Positions 26,345 to 37,833 of a stretch of DNA of 64,000 bases are shown in pieces (within the stretch, counting starts at the first letter, position 1; the number at the start of each line of letters is the position of its first letter). The notes beneath the pieces were generated by a model. It was not told where the DNA came from and did not search any database. It saw nothing but the letters and a program-made list of their open reading frames with translations. Position numbers and translations under genes: made by a program. The stretch is from NCBI GenBank assembly GCA_000711775.1, contig ARYC01000061.1, positions 215,139 through 279,138 on the forward strand, in the 5' to 3' direction. This stretch comes from Oxytricha trifallax (Eukaryota > Ciliophora > Spirotrichea > Sporadotrichida > Oxytrichidae).

Positions 26345-26541
26345 AAATATCTATATATCTATATATTATAAATTTGGATTTCTTATCAAATCTAATGTAA
26401 TCCTTTAGTAACCAATTTTATTTATAAATTCTTACCCATTTCTTTTATCTTAATTATGGATTTAGTAATTTTATTGAAGATAGTTTATAAATAATTAAAT
26501 TAATCAATCAATCAATCAATTCTATCAAGTTCTAATATCTA

Positions 26542-28281
26542 ATGTTGCAATCAGAGATAAACAGCTTTAGAAGTTCATCAGCTTCACAGATTGCTGACTA
26601 GAACATCTAGAAATCATATGAGTTATTGTTCTATTAAAGAGAGTAAATTTTGGAATTGATTGAATTCACAGAAACAATCATTTTGGTTCAATCACAAAGT
26701 CAGTTTGATTCGCCTATAAAGATTAATTAATGCAATAATTAAGCATAAAGTTATTATTGATAAAATAAAATGATTTAAAAATATTATCAATTTATGTAGT
26801 CGAATGAAACAATAGAATAGTTATGTTATAATATATTAAACATTTTTTTACCAATTTATAAAATATATTTGTCATTAATATCTTTCCAAATATCCAGATA
26901 TGAATATGACCCTAATATATAATACTAAATATCTAACAATTTATTGTATATAAAATTGCAATGTATTCTTTGTAGGATTGTAATAAATTAGCTATTTATA
27001 ATTGTTTTAATAGTTTTTTTTTATATTTAAATAATTATTTTACCAATATTATAGCCCATAATGTCAAGAAGATACGCTTACTCATGCAGACGATATATTT
27101 GAATTAGAGATGAAGGTTAACTTGGATTACGACCTTATAAAAAAGTTAAGTCTCTCAACCAATGACACTTTGAATCAGTGTGAAAAGCATTCTAACACCT
27201 TCCGCACTTCTAGGTATAATAATTTCTTGAAAGCCTCATGCGAAAACAAAAAGTAAATTATTTTTATAAGTTTTAATTTTTAGGTTAGGGTATTAAACTC
27301 CTGTAAAAAGCAGAAGAGATCAGAGGTAGGCATCTTCAGTTGGTTCTTTTTCTTCAGATTCAGTAGAGTCTCAAAACCCAGTTAAGATGCTGCACATAGA
27401 GCAACAGCTTCAGAAGATATTTAGACACCATCACTATAGAGACTAATCTGTCCAATGTGAAAATAATAGTACTAATTCACCCACTTAGAAATCCTCTTCT
27501 AAATAAAATATTAAATCCTATCCCACGTCATAAAAACCAGAGGTTCTTAAAAATCTTGCAAGGATACTTAATTTCACGACTTCTTAAGAAAGTAACAGTA
27601 ATTCTAAGGACAATGCCACTATTTGCCTTCAAGTTTAGAATCTCGATGATTCAGTTCCATAAAATAGAAAGAGTTAGCAGCAGAATTTGTACAAGTCATT
27701 TAGTCTGAAATCACCTGGCATGAGGCCTATGCTTATTAACAATAAAGATAAGTTTAAGTCTTCTGAGCATGAAGCCATCAAACTTGATCTAAATAATGCT
27801 AAGTTTGTCACTGATACTAAAAGTAATCAGATAAAACTTATGACATCGCCTCCATATAATATAATTCTGCATTTTACCACCATATAAAATATTATAGCTA
27901 AAGGCATTTGTAAATATATCTAAACCGCAGTCTGATATGGACTTATTATCAAAAGTTTACCCAGTTTTACAGCATAATAACTCACAAGTAAGACCCTAAC
28001 TCCCACTTTTAATTGCGAGAAACAACAAAAAGAATCAAGATAAGCAGAAGTTGTTGACCAAGAAATTCGCAGATTTTCTACAGAAAAATAAGCATTAGAT
28101 TTTGAATGCAAACAGCACAGTAGACAACAGCCCTGATAAGTAATCAGCAGCAAGCACAAACAACAGTCCAAATAAAAATGTATTGCTTAACAAGCAATTT
28201 TGTGAAAATAAATCGGTCGGCATAAAGAAAGCTATGACTAGATTTCTAAATTTTAACCCTACTCACAAACTAAGTGAGTGA
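26542..28281 (+). CDS. Ser/Asn/Lys-rich protein of unknown function (IES- and intron-containing)
   Basis: ATG 26542 (MLQSEINSFRSSSASQIADQ) to TGA 28279-28281 (ending NPTHKLSE). A predicted helical N-terminus is followed, after an AT-rich IES of roughly 300 bp (about 26745-27055), by CQEDTLTHADDIFELEMK. A 31-nt intron at 27253-27283 (GTAAAT...TTTTAG) joins NKK to LGYQTPVKSRRDQ. A 28-bp IES at 27852-27879 (pointer CCATATAA) restores the frame into ISKPQSDMDLLSK. The protein is mostly Ser/Asn/Gln/Lys with no recognised domain. It converges on the NAT10 gene (minus), whose coding end lies within about 60 bp of this stop. Confidence 0.65.
27852..27879. other. IES, 28 bp, pointer CCATATAA
   Basis: CCATATAA at 27852-27859 and 27880-27887. 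The 28-bp removal (remainder 1 mod 3) repairs an otherwise unavoidable frameshift between SPPY and QLKAFVNISKPQ. Confidence 0.7.
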
Positions 28282-28339
28282 TCCATTTTATATTTATAAA
28301 ATTATATTTATTTTGAGAATTACTTAATTGAGAACTACC

Positions 28340-31300
28340 TATGATGATAGCTTATTGATCTTCTTGATTTTCATCATTACCAGCGATTGCTTTGATCTAT
28401 GGGTTTACAATTTATAGTGCCAATGAAGATGATAGGTGACTAAATTCATATGAAAGTAAGTTGATCATTCTCTTTCTGAAATCAATAGTATAAGCAGCAG
28501 CCCATGAATCATCGGTATCTGCTTCCTCAGCATCTACAACATTAATAAATAAACCAATGATAGTACTTACACTTCTTAATTTGTTCTGGTAAAGTGACAT
28601 TGTGGTCTTTGGTGTTTATAGGTCTGATCATCAAGCAAGTATGCTCGCCAGTGAGGTCATTTGCAGTTTACCTCATATACAGAGGAACGAATTTGTTCTT
28701 TCTCCAGAAGTTGAACAATTCCTTAGTCAATCCGAATGATGTACCGATGTAGTGAATTGGCATTGGTTAAAATATTATTATAAAATAGAGATATTACAAG
28801 AAAAAATTTAGATTAATTATTGACAAGACAGGAATTGCTAATTCCCAATAATTTATGAAAATAGGAATTAATAGATTCTATTTTGTGCTGTATCTATTAT
28901 CTCTATTTCACTATCCTAATAAAAAACTGAATATTATTGGGTATTATTCTGATTTTCGCTTAATCAACCAAATATTCTTTAAAAAAAAAAACTTTATTTT
29001 TAATGATTATGGTACGATATTTATAATAGATATAGAAACTTTAACAATGTTTTAAGTTATTAAAAAATCAAAATTAATTTAGTCGTTTTGTTTTTAACAA
29101 TTCCTTTTTAATTTTACTTGAACAATTTTCTAATTTAATTGCTATTTTTATTTGACTCCTAAATAATTAATATTAGTTTTCTTTCTGAAAGCTTTTGTAG
29201 AATAGGTTTGAGGTTTTTCTTAGGCTTGAGCTTTTCATCTTTTAATCCCTTTGATGAACTAAAATCTTCATTCTTTGGCTTCTTGACTGCAAGTTCCTCA
29301 GCTTCATTTGTCTGAATATTGTCAAAATCAGTGAGCTGCTGTTGATAGTATTTGATGATAAGCTCAATTGCTCTGGATCCATAGCCCTTATTCTGAGCAT
29401 TTGGGTGAGTTGCAATTCTGATAATTCTAATGCCATTTAGTGATCCGAATGAGTCGTCTTGATACTGTTCTGAGATGGTCCATGGAATCAAATCACCTGA
29501 TGGCCTGATTCCTCTCTTTAAGTTCTCTGAAATAGTTTACTTGCTGATGTCACCCTCAAAGCACACTTGTACGGCACATAAGATATCGGGGAGGGAAGAT
29601 GCCTAATCGCTGATTGGTCCGAGAAGCACGAATACTTAATGAGCTGGGGCATCAGATAAAAGAAGTAAGTCATTTGGAGTATTCTTGTAGTGAGATGATA
29701 CGAATATTGTGAATATATTAATATTACTGAGAAATGTTAAGATATCAGAGTAATTTATTAATTTTTTCTTATTAATAATAATTAAAAAAATCATTAACCT
29801 AATAACAATTAAAACATATTTTTATTTAATTTAATCAGATAATAATAATTTATTTAGCATTTTAAATATAATATTTTAATTATTTTTATAATTTTAATAG
29901 GATTTTAAAATATTGACATAATCTTCTTAAGGAATTTCTCACTTGATGAATGATAAGAGAAGAGAGTGTCTCTGTTGACATAGTATAAATCACATTGATT
30001 TGGATGTGGGCATCCGTTCTTAAGACTATCAATTTCCTCAGTTGCTTTCAAGCACAATAGGTCATTCAGCCATTTCTCAATGGGATCATTGTTTCCATAT
30101 CTGATTGGTTCATCTAACTACACTTCTTTGAGTTGTCTACCTCCACTGAAATTTGCTGCTTATTGCTAATGACCATAACCTTAATTCTATACTCGCATTC
30201 TATTTTATTCTCTCAATTGATGAACAAGCTTTAAAGACAAAGATCTGCCAGTGCCTTCATATCCATTTACTGTTGATGATAAGAATACCAAGTAAGGTCC
30301 AAGAAGTTGCTTGACAAGTGTTATTGGGATGGCTGCAGCCTCATCGATAACTAATAATTCTGCTTAAGCCAGTTTAGCATGATCTTATGGTCTGATATAT
30401 TAAATAGTTTGTCTATGATCTCTGGTAATATTCACTCTTACAACTGCGTTGTTGAATTCAGGATTGGTACTTTACATAATCTCGTAATCTTGATGTTCCT
30501 TATACCCAAGAGCATCTAATCCTCTAAATACGAACTCAAAAACACTACCTAAATTCTCTGGTGTGGGTGCAGTAACAAAAATATTGCTGTATCCATAGAC
30601 TATAGCACTTGCAATTGAAATACCTAGAGCTGATGATTTACCTCTTCCTCTGCCTGCTGTTAAGGAAATAGTTGTTTTAAGATTTTTCTCAGAAACAGTA
30701 TCTACAATTTACATGACTGCTCTCGCCTGATCTAGGGTTTTGCAGATATTTACCAAATTACCAATAGGCTTGGTTGATTTCAATTAGTCTTTTAGATCTT
30801 TCAAGTCTTTTTACTCTTTAGTTAAATAGAGATTCTCAGTCTTAGATTCTTCTTTTGAGTCTTAACCAGGTAAGATGACTTTCTATATATCCTTGATGTG
30901 AGAAGTAATTGGTAAGATGTTATAAATGTTTTTATATTTGCTTTATTTGATGTTAAATAATAAGTTCATCATCAATAGCGATGCAAGTTTGGCAAGATCC
31001 TAAACTAAGAATAAATCTCTCGTTGAATCTTGGCTCGACCATACCATGAGCTTCAGTTCTATATCTGGAGTGAACATCCATAGTAATAGAATATAACTGC
31101 TTCAAACTAGTCATAGTATAAACATATAAATTATGGTGAGTATTGAATAGCATGACAACTAATCCACCACCTTCAACAGTCTCAATTGTTCTGCACAATA
31201 CATTGGGAGTAATGCTCTCAAAATCTTATATAACACACATTCCAAAAGTTTAACCCAATATTTTATGGGAGTCTTTGTAGTAGCAGTATCTAATATCCTT

Positions 31301-31666
31301 GGATGACATGAATAATTCAATCTGATTGATCTCTTCTTTGTCTAGGTTTCCCTTCTATTCCATTTTCTTGACTTGCTTGATACGCTTTTGTTTGTTTGAT
31401 GAGAATTCTAACTCTTTCTTGTAGCACCATAACACTGATGGCTGAGCCTTTACTCTAGCTCTAGCAAGCATTTAATTCATAATAATAATAATGAATTAAT
31501 TATATTTAATGGAGGTTCACAATCTAACGAAATTAGAATAAGATAAGAAAGGAATGATTACTTGATAAATGCCTCTATCTCCAATAAGGATGACTAAGCC
31601 ACGTTGGTTTAGTTTAACACAGTTTTCAATGAGAGTCTGGATGCGTTCGTCAATTTTCTTTTTCAT
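28340..31666 (-). CDS. NAT10: NAT10/Kre33-type RNA cytidine acetyltransferase (C-terminal end missing)
   Basis: The family makes N4-acetylcytidine in 18S rRNA and tRNA in the nucleolus using acetyl-CoA and ATP. ATG 31666 starts MKKKIDERIQTLIENC, then GDRG. The family blocks follow in order: SVLWCYKKELEFSS, RYCYYKDSHKILG, TVEGGGLVV, DVHSRYRTEAHG, RFNERFILSLGSC, P-loop TAGRGRGKSSALG, DEAAAIP (Walker B), NGYEGTGRSLSLKL, EKWLNDLLC, YVNRDTLFSYHSSS, GNAT core GDLIPWTISEQYQD and THPNAQNKGYGSRAIEL, then YIGTSFGLTKELFNFW and NDLTGEHTCLMIRP. Introns: 31524-31561 and 28534-28570. IESs: 31470-31503, 30921-30960, 29703-29908 and an AT-rich one at about 28775-29165. Reading ends near 28340 at NPQIKAIAGNDENQEDQ. 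The remaining ~200-250 residues expected of the family are not found in the window, so further MDSs must lie elsewhere or the gene is truncated. Confidence 0.93.
29703..29908. other. IES in NAT10, 206 bp, pointer CAATATT
   Basis: On the coding strand CAATATT ends one MDS (KIMSIF) and begins the next (FVSSHYKNTPNDL). On the plus strand AATATTG is at 29703-29709 and 29909-29915. The joined reading matches the conserved family order exactly. Confidence 0.85.
30921..30960. other. IES in NAT10, 40 bp, TA pointer
   Basis: Removing 40 bp between TA dinucleotides (30921-30922 and 30961-30962) converts a frameshift into the conserved DDEL-NILPITSH junction. No GT-AG pair is present on the coding strand, so this is not an intron. 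Confidence 0.7.
31470..31503. other. IES in NAT10, 34 bp, pointer ATTAAAT
   Basis: ATTTAAT on the plus strand at 31470-31476 and 31504-31510. Removal gives YQ-(intron)-IVNLHQMLARARVKAQPSVLW, matching the conserved N-terminal block of the family. Confidence 0.8.
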
Positions 31667-31807
31667 TATCACTTACTAAGCTTGTTTATTATATATTTAC
31701 TATTTGGTATTATTTATTTAACCCTTAATCCAATATTTAGTTTTAATTTATTGGGTGTAAAATATTTAAATATATTTAAATTTATAATTAAATAACTTAA
31801 ACATATA

Positions 31808-34800
31808 ATGGAAAGATCTAAGCAAAAGCAAGCTTTTTAATTTGTGAAATTGAAAGACTTTTACAACTACGACCAACTTAATCAGGTTCCAGAGGTTGAT
31901 GAAGAAACTAAAACAGAAAATGTAGGAATGACAGAAATGGAAATTGAATCAATTACAAGTATTTAGAATTCCTAAGAGTTTTAAGTGCTAACTAATGACG
32001 AAGTATTTCAAGGAGATAGTGACAAAAACTTAGTAAAAATATCAAAAGTATTCAAATTAAGCCTAATCCCTAACTGCAACAAAAAATTCGTCATCCACGA
32101 TGTACCCAAGAAAATAACAGTCGAGCTAAGATGTCTACCTGCTCTTGAGATTTTTCTTGCAATTCCATATGCCTATCCATCAGGTACATCATAATCATAA
32201 TTATTTTCATAATTTACTGGGCCTCTTTTCTTGATGTCAACATAATTTTACAAGCCGTATGAAAAGTTTCTTTATGAGTAGCTAAGCCAGAAATGGAGTG
32301 AAAATTCTCCTATAACCTATGAATGTATCATAAACATACAAGATGATTTTCTAAATTCATTCTTTGAACAAGCAGATTTAGGCGATATAACTATCGATGG
32401 CAACGGTAATGTTCTATTCAATTATAAGTCAAGCACCGACTTTCAACATGTCTTTGAGCAATCTATGGATGCAAATAGAAGATCTTTCAATCAGGAGGAA
32501 CATGAATGCAGAATATGCATGAGAAGACTACTCGGAGATAAGTTTTTCTTTTTGTCAGGTTGCGAACACTACTTTTGCACAGAATGTGTTCTAACTATGG
32601 TCAATCAAGCTATTAATTCAAAACAACTCAGCAAACTCATTTGTGGAGAAGCTTCTTGCAAAAAGAACTTAAATGATTTAGATGTCAGGAACTTAAATAT
32701 AGGGCAAGCACAATATGAGAAGTATGATTAGATTTCATTAAATAATGCTATCGCCTAAATGGATGATCTTGGTTGGTGCCCATTACCAGGATGTGGTTCC
32801 CTAGCAACTATTGAAAAAGAGTATAACTTTGGGAAATGCCAGCATTGTGACTTCATGTTTTGTCTTGATTGCAGAGAAAGATTTCATCCATACAAGAGAT
32901 GTTTAGTTAACAGACTTGATTTGCTAGACGTAATTAGCGAAGCACAGAGAGAAGAGCTAGATCATAAGAATAAGAGAGCAGAAGAAGCTTTAAACATTTT
33001 GTTCTTCAGATATTGTGCAAAATACTGCCCTAACTTGAAGTGCGGAATTAAGATCTAGAAAGAAAAGTCAGGCTGCACAAAAATGCAATGCCCAAAATGC
33101 TTCCATCATTTCTGCTGGGCATGCCTTCATGATGCTAAGGGGATGAAGCACTACAAAGAGAAGCCAGAATCAAAACCCCAAAACCCCTTAGTGAGGTTTA
33201 TAAGTGCTTTGATTTGTAGGGTATAGTTGGGGTCTTATTGGGGTTAGTAGAGAAAACACAGTTTTTATGCGAATTTAATGAATATTTAATGAGTATTAGA
33301 GTACTTAATTCAAACAAATTTAATCTGCTTGTCTTTGTTGTATCTTATGAATCTTGCTCTCTATAGTGGCTCAAGTATGTCATCTAAGGATTATCTAGGA
33401 TATGAAGGAGCTCTCACGATTATCATCTCTACTATGCTTTTTATTTCTTCGCAGACATCTTCTTACTTTATATGCTTCTAAGCTAAGCTAATTGATTGTT
33501 TTTCATGCTTTGTACCAAAGTAAGACATACATTCCATGTCACTTTCTAAAATTATTGCTGCTACTGCCCAAACATCCCATTAAACAGAACCATTAGTCCA
33601 CTTCTCTCTTATTGGGAAGTAACCTGGAGTACCAAGTACCTGTGCTAAAGTGACAATCTCCTATCTTAAAGCTCTATTGAAATCGATAACCACTACTTCT
33701 AAAGGGCAGAGATTTAGCATAACGTTTTCAGGCTTCAAATCTCTATGAACATATCCAAGTTCATGCAACTCCTTAACACCCTGAATCATATCTGAGAGTA
33801 TATCGTTTAAATCATCAGGGTATCTATTGTGATATAGGTAGTCTCTCAGAGTCATCTCAAATTTCTTTAGCCTTAATGCGATGAAACCATAACTTAAAAT
33901 AACACCATTTAGCTTAAGCAAATTCTTGCAGTCTTTTCTTTAGGCCTCTCTAAGTACCATGTATTCATTTGCAAACTCGTTCTAATACTGTTGGTTCTTA
34001 ATAAGATAACTGAATGGATACACCTTGTATGCATACTCATCAACTACTATGAGCTTTGCTTTTGCAGGCACGTTTATATTCAAGTAGTTTTCAATACAAG
34101 TGCTGAGATCAACTGCATTTAATGCAGGTATATTCATAGCCTTCGCTTAGAAGCATGCTAAAATTGTATTACCTGCTGGCTGGTTCATCGATTCATATCG
34201 CTTCTGTCTCTTGAGTCTCTCTTGCTGCTCTCTTTATGACTCAAGAGTATTAGATTTTCTTTTAGCTGGCACTAGTTTTTTAGTCTCTTAATCTTCAATC
34301 AAGAACTCACTGAGGTGATGCTTTTGCATATGCCTTTTAACTTTAGCTGAGTGAGTATATGATTTCATGCATGTCGTACACTAATACCTACCATCTACCT
34401 TTTCATGCTTGAAATAGATCTTTGCTTTGCCAGAGTGTACCTCTTTAAGGTGTCTCTTCAAGCTTTGTTCAGTTGAGAAATGATTCTAGCAGTCTTCACA
34501 TTAATATGTTTTTATCTTTTCGATTGGTTGCTGTTCTTTTAGCTCCTCAACATAATCAATTTAAGTTTAAACCCCTATCTCTGCACTCTCCCTCTGGTTT
34601 AATACTTCTATGATAAAAACCTCTGCTTCAAATTCAAGAGCTCTTAGCTCTACCTCCCTCTCAACATAAATGATTTCAGGCTTTTTAGTGGAGCCAAAGT
34701 TGAGCATTGATTGACCTGCTCCTAAAAGTGCCGCTCTACGATTTAAGTTGACCGCCATGTTTAAATTCAAATTTAAGTTTCTATTATAAAGCTCTTAAAA

Positions 34801-37568
34801 CCTCTATAGCTATATCTGGAATATATAGGAGTTGCAACAGCATTAATGATGGTTTGATCTAAGCTCTAAGACTTCATATTTATACTCAGTTTATAAGTAT
34901 AATTTTCGTAATTTTACTCTTAATAATTTTGATTCTGGTACCAACTCAGATAAAGTTCAGGTTGGTACTGGTACCAATTAAGTTTTAAACCAGATTGGAA
35001 CTTTTCCATTAAAACCTCACTGGATTAAAACTAGGTACTAATTAAGTTTTGGTACTATTAAATTGGTACCAATTAAACTTAAACGAATTTAGTACCGGTA
35101 CTAATTAAATTTAAACAAATTTAGTACTAATTTAATGGAACTAAATTGATAAAAATGGAGCTCCATCTCTGATGTTTGTTACAGCTTCTGCGAACTTTCT
35201 CCACGTATCTTTACAGGGTTGACCTCCTATAAGATGCCCATATTTAATAGTAAGTTTTTAAACAATAGGATCCAGAAGTCTATAAATTATAATTTGAAAT
35301 TCATTAATAGGAAGAGGAACAAGATGGAATCACTCAATGATCAAATGAAAAGAGTCGAGGCTCAAGAAATGATCTCAAGATTCAGAAGTAAGGAAGATCT
35401 CTATCGATATTTAACTTTACATGGTAAGATAACTTGACGACTATTGACATCTTAAACAGTTGGATTATTCCTTCCGACGATGGAAGGTACCAAAATCTCA
35501 TTTCTAAGAGCGATACTCTGTGATGAGAAGAAAGCCTTCAAAAACACTGAAATTAAGTTGATAGAAATACCAAACTACCCTGAGATTTCAGTCACTAATC
35601 TTTATGAGGATGCCATGTAAGATGAGGAAGTGGTAGTTTACCTTCCTACCAAGAAACAACTCTCTAATAAACTACCAGAGAGGAACTTTTTCTTTGGTGT
35701 TCTTGGTACAATAAAAGAGGAGTATCTCAGAGAAATAATTGAAGAAGCACATAAGAAACGATATTCTATCTCTCCTGAAGACTAGAAAAAGCAAGGCATT
35801 CTAATAAGCTCAGCTTGGCTAGAGGAACTTAAGAAGCATCCTTATCTTTCAAGTAAGCTTTGACATATAACTTTGTAGGAAAATCTGGCACTGGTATATA
35901 TCTTATGAAAGAGCATGCAAAGGTTCACAGAGAAAGAAAGTCGCAGACAATTTATGAGGTGAGCAAGAGGCTTTATAAAGATGTCTAAAAACCAGATGAA
36001 ATGAAGATAGATGCAGGAGCTCGCACTAAGAGAAGAAATATGGGCCCAAGCAAGCCATAAGAAAAGGAGAAGAAAGAGAAGCTAAACCACTTTATGGGTT
36101 AGTTTAATATGTGAACTTATTCATTCATTTAAATCTAAAACTTATTTATAAACATTCATTCTTCCCTCTCTCGCACAGACTGTTGTCTTATCTACGCTCA
36201 CTCTCTTACAGCTGCTTTGAATTAAGTCTACTGTATCGATGGGCAAGTCATGCATAAGATGATACAGCAGCAGCTTCTTGTAGTATGTCTTGATTTAACT
36301 CCAGTAGAATTCAATTCCATTAAATTAAGGGCTATAAGGAACGTTGTATACAGGAGTTATGTTTAGCTCTTCATAAGCTTTCTTAGACTCCTTAGTCTTA
36401 TGAACTGAGAGGTTATCAACAAACAGGATGATCTCTTGGTTACTATACTTCTCTCTGAGCTTATGTAGGAACTCTATATACTACTCTCGCTTAATAGAGC
36501 GAGGGTGAATAACATAACTCTCTAGGCCTGAATCTTCACTTATACCAGCTAAAATTGCATGGGTGACTACCTTCACTTTTTAATCATAGACTTCTATATT
36601 ATCATACTTCTTATACCAAGACTTATTAATAAAGGTGTTGAAGGTAAACACAGCTTCATCAGCGTGTATGAACTTGATGTTATTAGTAATAGCTCTCTGC
36701 ATTTAATCATATATATAGTTTAAATTATTACTATAAAATGGCACTGTAAAATCAATCACTCTCTTCACTCTGTTGACAGTCTTGAAAGTAATACCATTTC
36801 TTCTATAAATGTTGGCTATAGTTTAAGGAGAGATACGCATGTCAGGAAACTTGCGATGAAACATCACAGCTCGCTAGTCTAGTGGAAAGTGTGCCCAATA
36901 CTTTAAAGTCTTCGAGTCACAGAGGGAGTCAATATGGTGCTGTGAGAACTTTTATTTTCTTGCAGGATGCTTTCAAGTGCCTGAATAATAATGCTAAACA
37001 GCCAACAAGCAACGATACCTAACTGTTGAGGCACTCTTGCGCAGGAGCTTTGCTATAGCAGAATAATTCATTACTGGTTTGACTTAGTCTATATTAATAC
37101 TTGTACCATACCTAAGCTTAAGCAGTAAATCTAAATATTACTCATCATAAATAGACCCTAAATTTCGCTAATTTCTATTTCTCATTTTGCAAATTGGCCT
37201 AATTTCTCTACTAACCCCAATAAGACCCCAACTATACCCTACAAATCAAAGCACTTATAAACCTCACTAAGGGGTTTTGGGGTTTTGAATGTAACAATGA
37301 AGAACCACATTTGTAGCCTGACTTCCTCACATATGAACTAAAATCGAAACATCTCAACGATGGAGAGGATTATATCAACCTTAAGTTTTGCGCCAAGTGT
37401 CCTAGTTGTGATCAAATCAATGAAAAGAGAACTAAATGCAATATCCTTGAATGTGTTGACTGCTCTAAACCATTCTGCTATATTTGCAATAAGAGCATTA
37501 GTGGACCTGAACATTTTCAAGGTAAGAGCTAATGCCACTATGAATCGGACCCTTGGTCAGATTTCTGA
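31808..37568 (+). CDS. RWD-RING1-IBR-RING2 (RBR) ubiquitin ligase, RNF14-like, split by a TBE
   Basis: RBR E3 ligases pass ubiquitin through a RING2 cysteine. ATG 31808 begins MERSKQKQAFQFVKLKDF. The first ~210 residues fit an RWD-type region (YPSG turn near residue 120). RING1 (CRICMRRLLGDKFFFLSGC, CEHYFCTECV) is followed by IBR (WCPLPGCGSL, KCQHCDFMFCLDCRERFH) and RING2 (YCPNLKCGIKI, GCTKMQCPKC, HHFCWACLHDAKG). The frame then runs into a 4117-bp TBE at 33171. Removing the element and one AAT joins KPE to CNNEEPHLQPDF and a further Cys-rich module (FCAKCPSCDQ, CVDCSKPFCYIC, HFQGKSQCHYESD) ending at TGA 37566. The assembled length is 1641 nt, 546 aa. It is divergent from NAT10 with only 141 bp between start codons. 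Precise TBE removal is required for expression. Confidence 0.92.
33310..34758 (-). CDS. TBE zinc-finger/protein-kinase protein (57K-type), copy 2
   Basis: Intact frame of 482 aa from ATG 34758 (MAVNLNRRAALLGAG) to TGA 33310-33312. A coiled, acidic N-terminus (YVEREVELRALEFEAEVF) is followed by two C2H2 fingers (CEDCQNHFSTEQSLKRHLKE and CTTCMKSYTHSAKVKRHMQK) and a C-terminal kinase-like domain with catalytic loop GYVHRDLKPENVMLN. The metal-binding motif reads VIDFN rather than DFG, followed by LGTPGYFPIREKW in the activation-segment/APE position. Role in transposition unknown. DNA binding by the fingers is a family-based inference; kinase activity is uncertain given DFN. Confidence 0.9.
35234..36114 (+). 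CDS. TBE small gene (22K-type), copy 2, two introns
   Basis: ATG 35234 (MPIFNSKFLNNR) or the internal ATG 35324 (MESLNDQMKRVEAQEM), to TGA 36112-36114. Introns 35424-35459 (36 nt) and 35853-35878 (26 nt), both GTAAG...AG, join HVGLFLPTMEGTKISF and LSRKSGTGIYLMKEH in frame, giving 272 or 242 aa. The C-terminus is strongly basic (RTKRRNMGPSKPQEKEKKEK). No recognised domain. The same introns are visible in copies 1 and 3, so they are ancestral to the family. Confidence 0.85.
36121..37185 (-). CDS. TBE DDE transposase (42K-type), copy 2
   Basis: ATG 37185 (MRNRNQRNLGSIYDEQYL) to TGA 36121-36123. An N-terminal helix-turn-helix-like region (AIAKLLRKSASTVRYRCLL) is followed by the catalytic core: first Asp in FIHADEAVF, second in LFVDNLSVHK, and Glu in SPQFNGIEFYWSQIK with 34 residues between the last two, as in IS630/Tc1/mariner enzymes. 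One TGA lies in frame at about codon 78 (GGC-ACT-TGA-AAG, near 36968). Copy 1 has TGA at the same place. It may be removed by a short intron I could not place with confidence, read through, or be an inactivating mutation inherited by both. The gene is otherwise intact (355 codons). Confidence 0.88.
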
Positions 37569-37833
37569 GAGAGACTACGCTTTAATCGGGTAGGAGTTGG
37601 TTGAACATCCTGGCACAGGTCCTTTCTTAAATTCAAGAAATCACAACAAAAGTTGGTATTAACATAATACCATTAATTACTTTACATAACAAACAAGTAT
37701 ATTTGATAAAAAACATTCAATCTATAAATTATATTTTTTCATGTAATCAAAAATCTTATTAGATCTTTATTCTTTCCTTAAATATAGTTAAGTTCAGTCT
37801 ATGGACTAATTTGTTGTAATATAAATCATTAAT

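Larger units (their letters stand above)
33171..37287. mobile_element. TBE transposon, copy 2 (best preserved), inside the RBR gene
   Basis: 4117 bp, ends CAAAACCCCAAAACCCC and exact inverted counterpart, long TIR continuing into CTTAGTGAGGTTTATAAG. It is flanked by AAT at 33168-33170 and 37288-37290. Carries, left to right, the zinc-finger/kinase gene (minus), the two-intron small gene (plus) and a DDE transposase (minus). Size, ends, target preference and gene set match the TBE family of Oxytricha-like germlines. It sits in coding sequence and so must be excised precisely during macronuclear development. Confidence 0.97.

Noticed and set aside
27920..28171. Minus-strand ORF of 83 codons (Cys/Leu-rich)
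   Set aside because: It is the antisense shadow of the plus-strand Ser/Asn-rich gene ending at 28281.
28855..29055. 66-codon plus-strand ORF
   Set aside because: Lies inside the AT-rich IES of NAT10 and has AT-driven composition.
33171..33187. C4A4 runs as a macronuclear telomere or chromosome end
   Set aside because: They are the terminal repeats of TBE elements, inverted at both ends and flanked by AAT within continuous sequence.
37338..37593. Plus and minus ORFs at 37338-37593
   Set aside because: Both are out-of-frame shadows of the 3' zinc module of the RBR gene.
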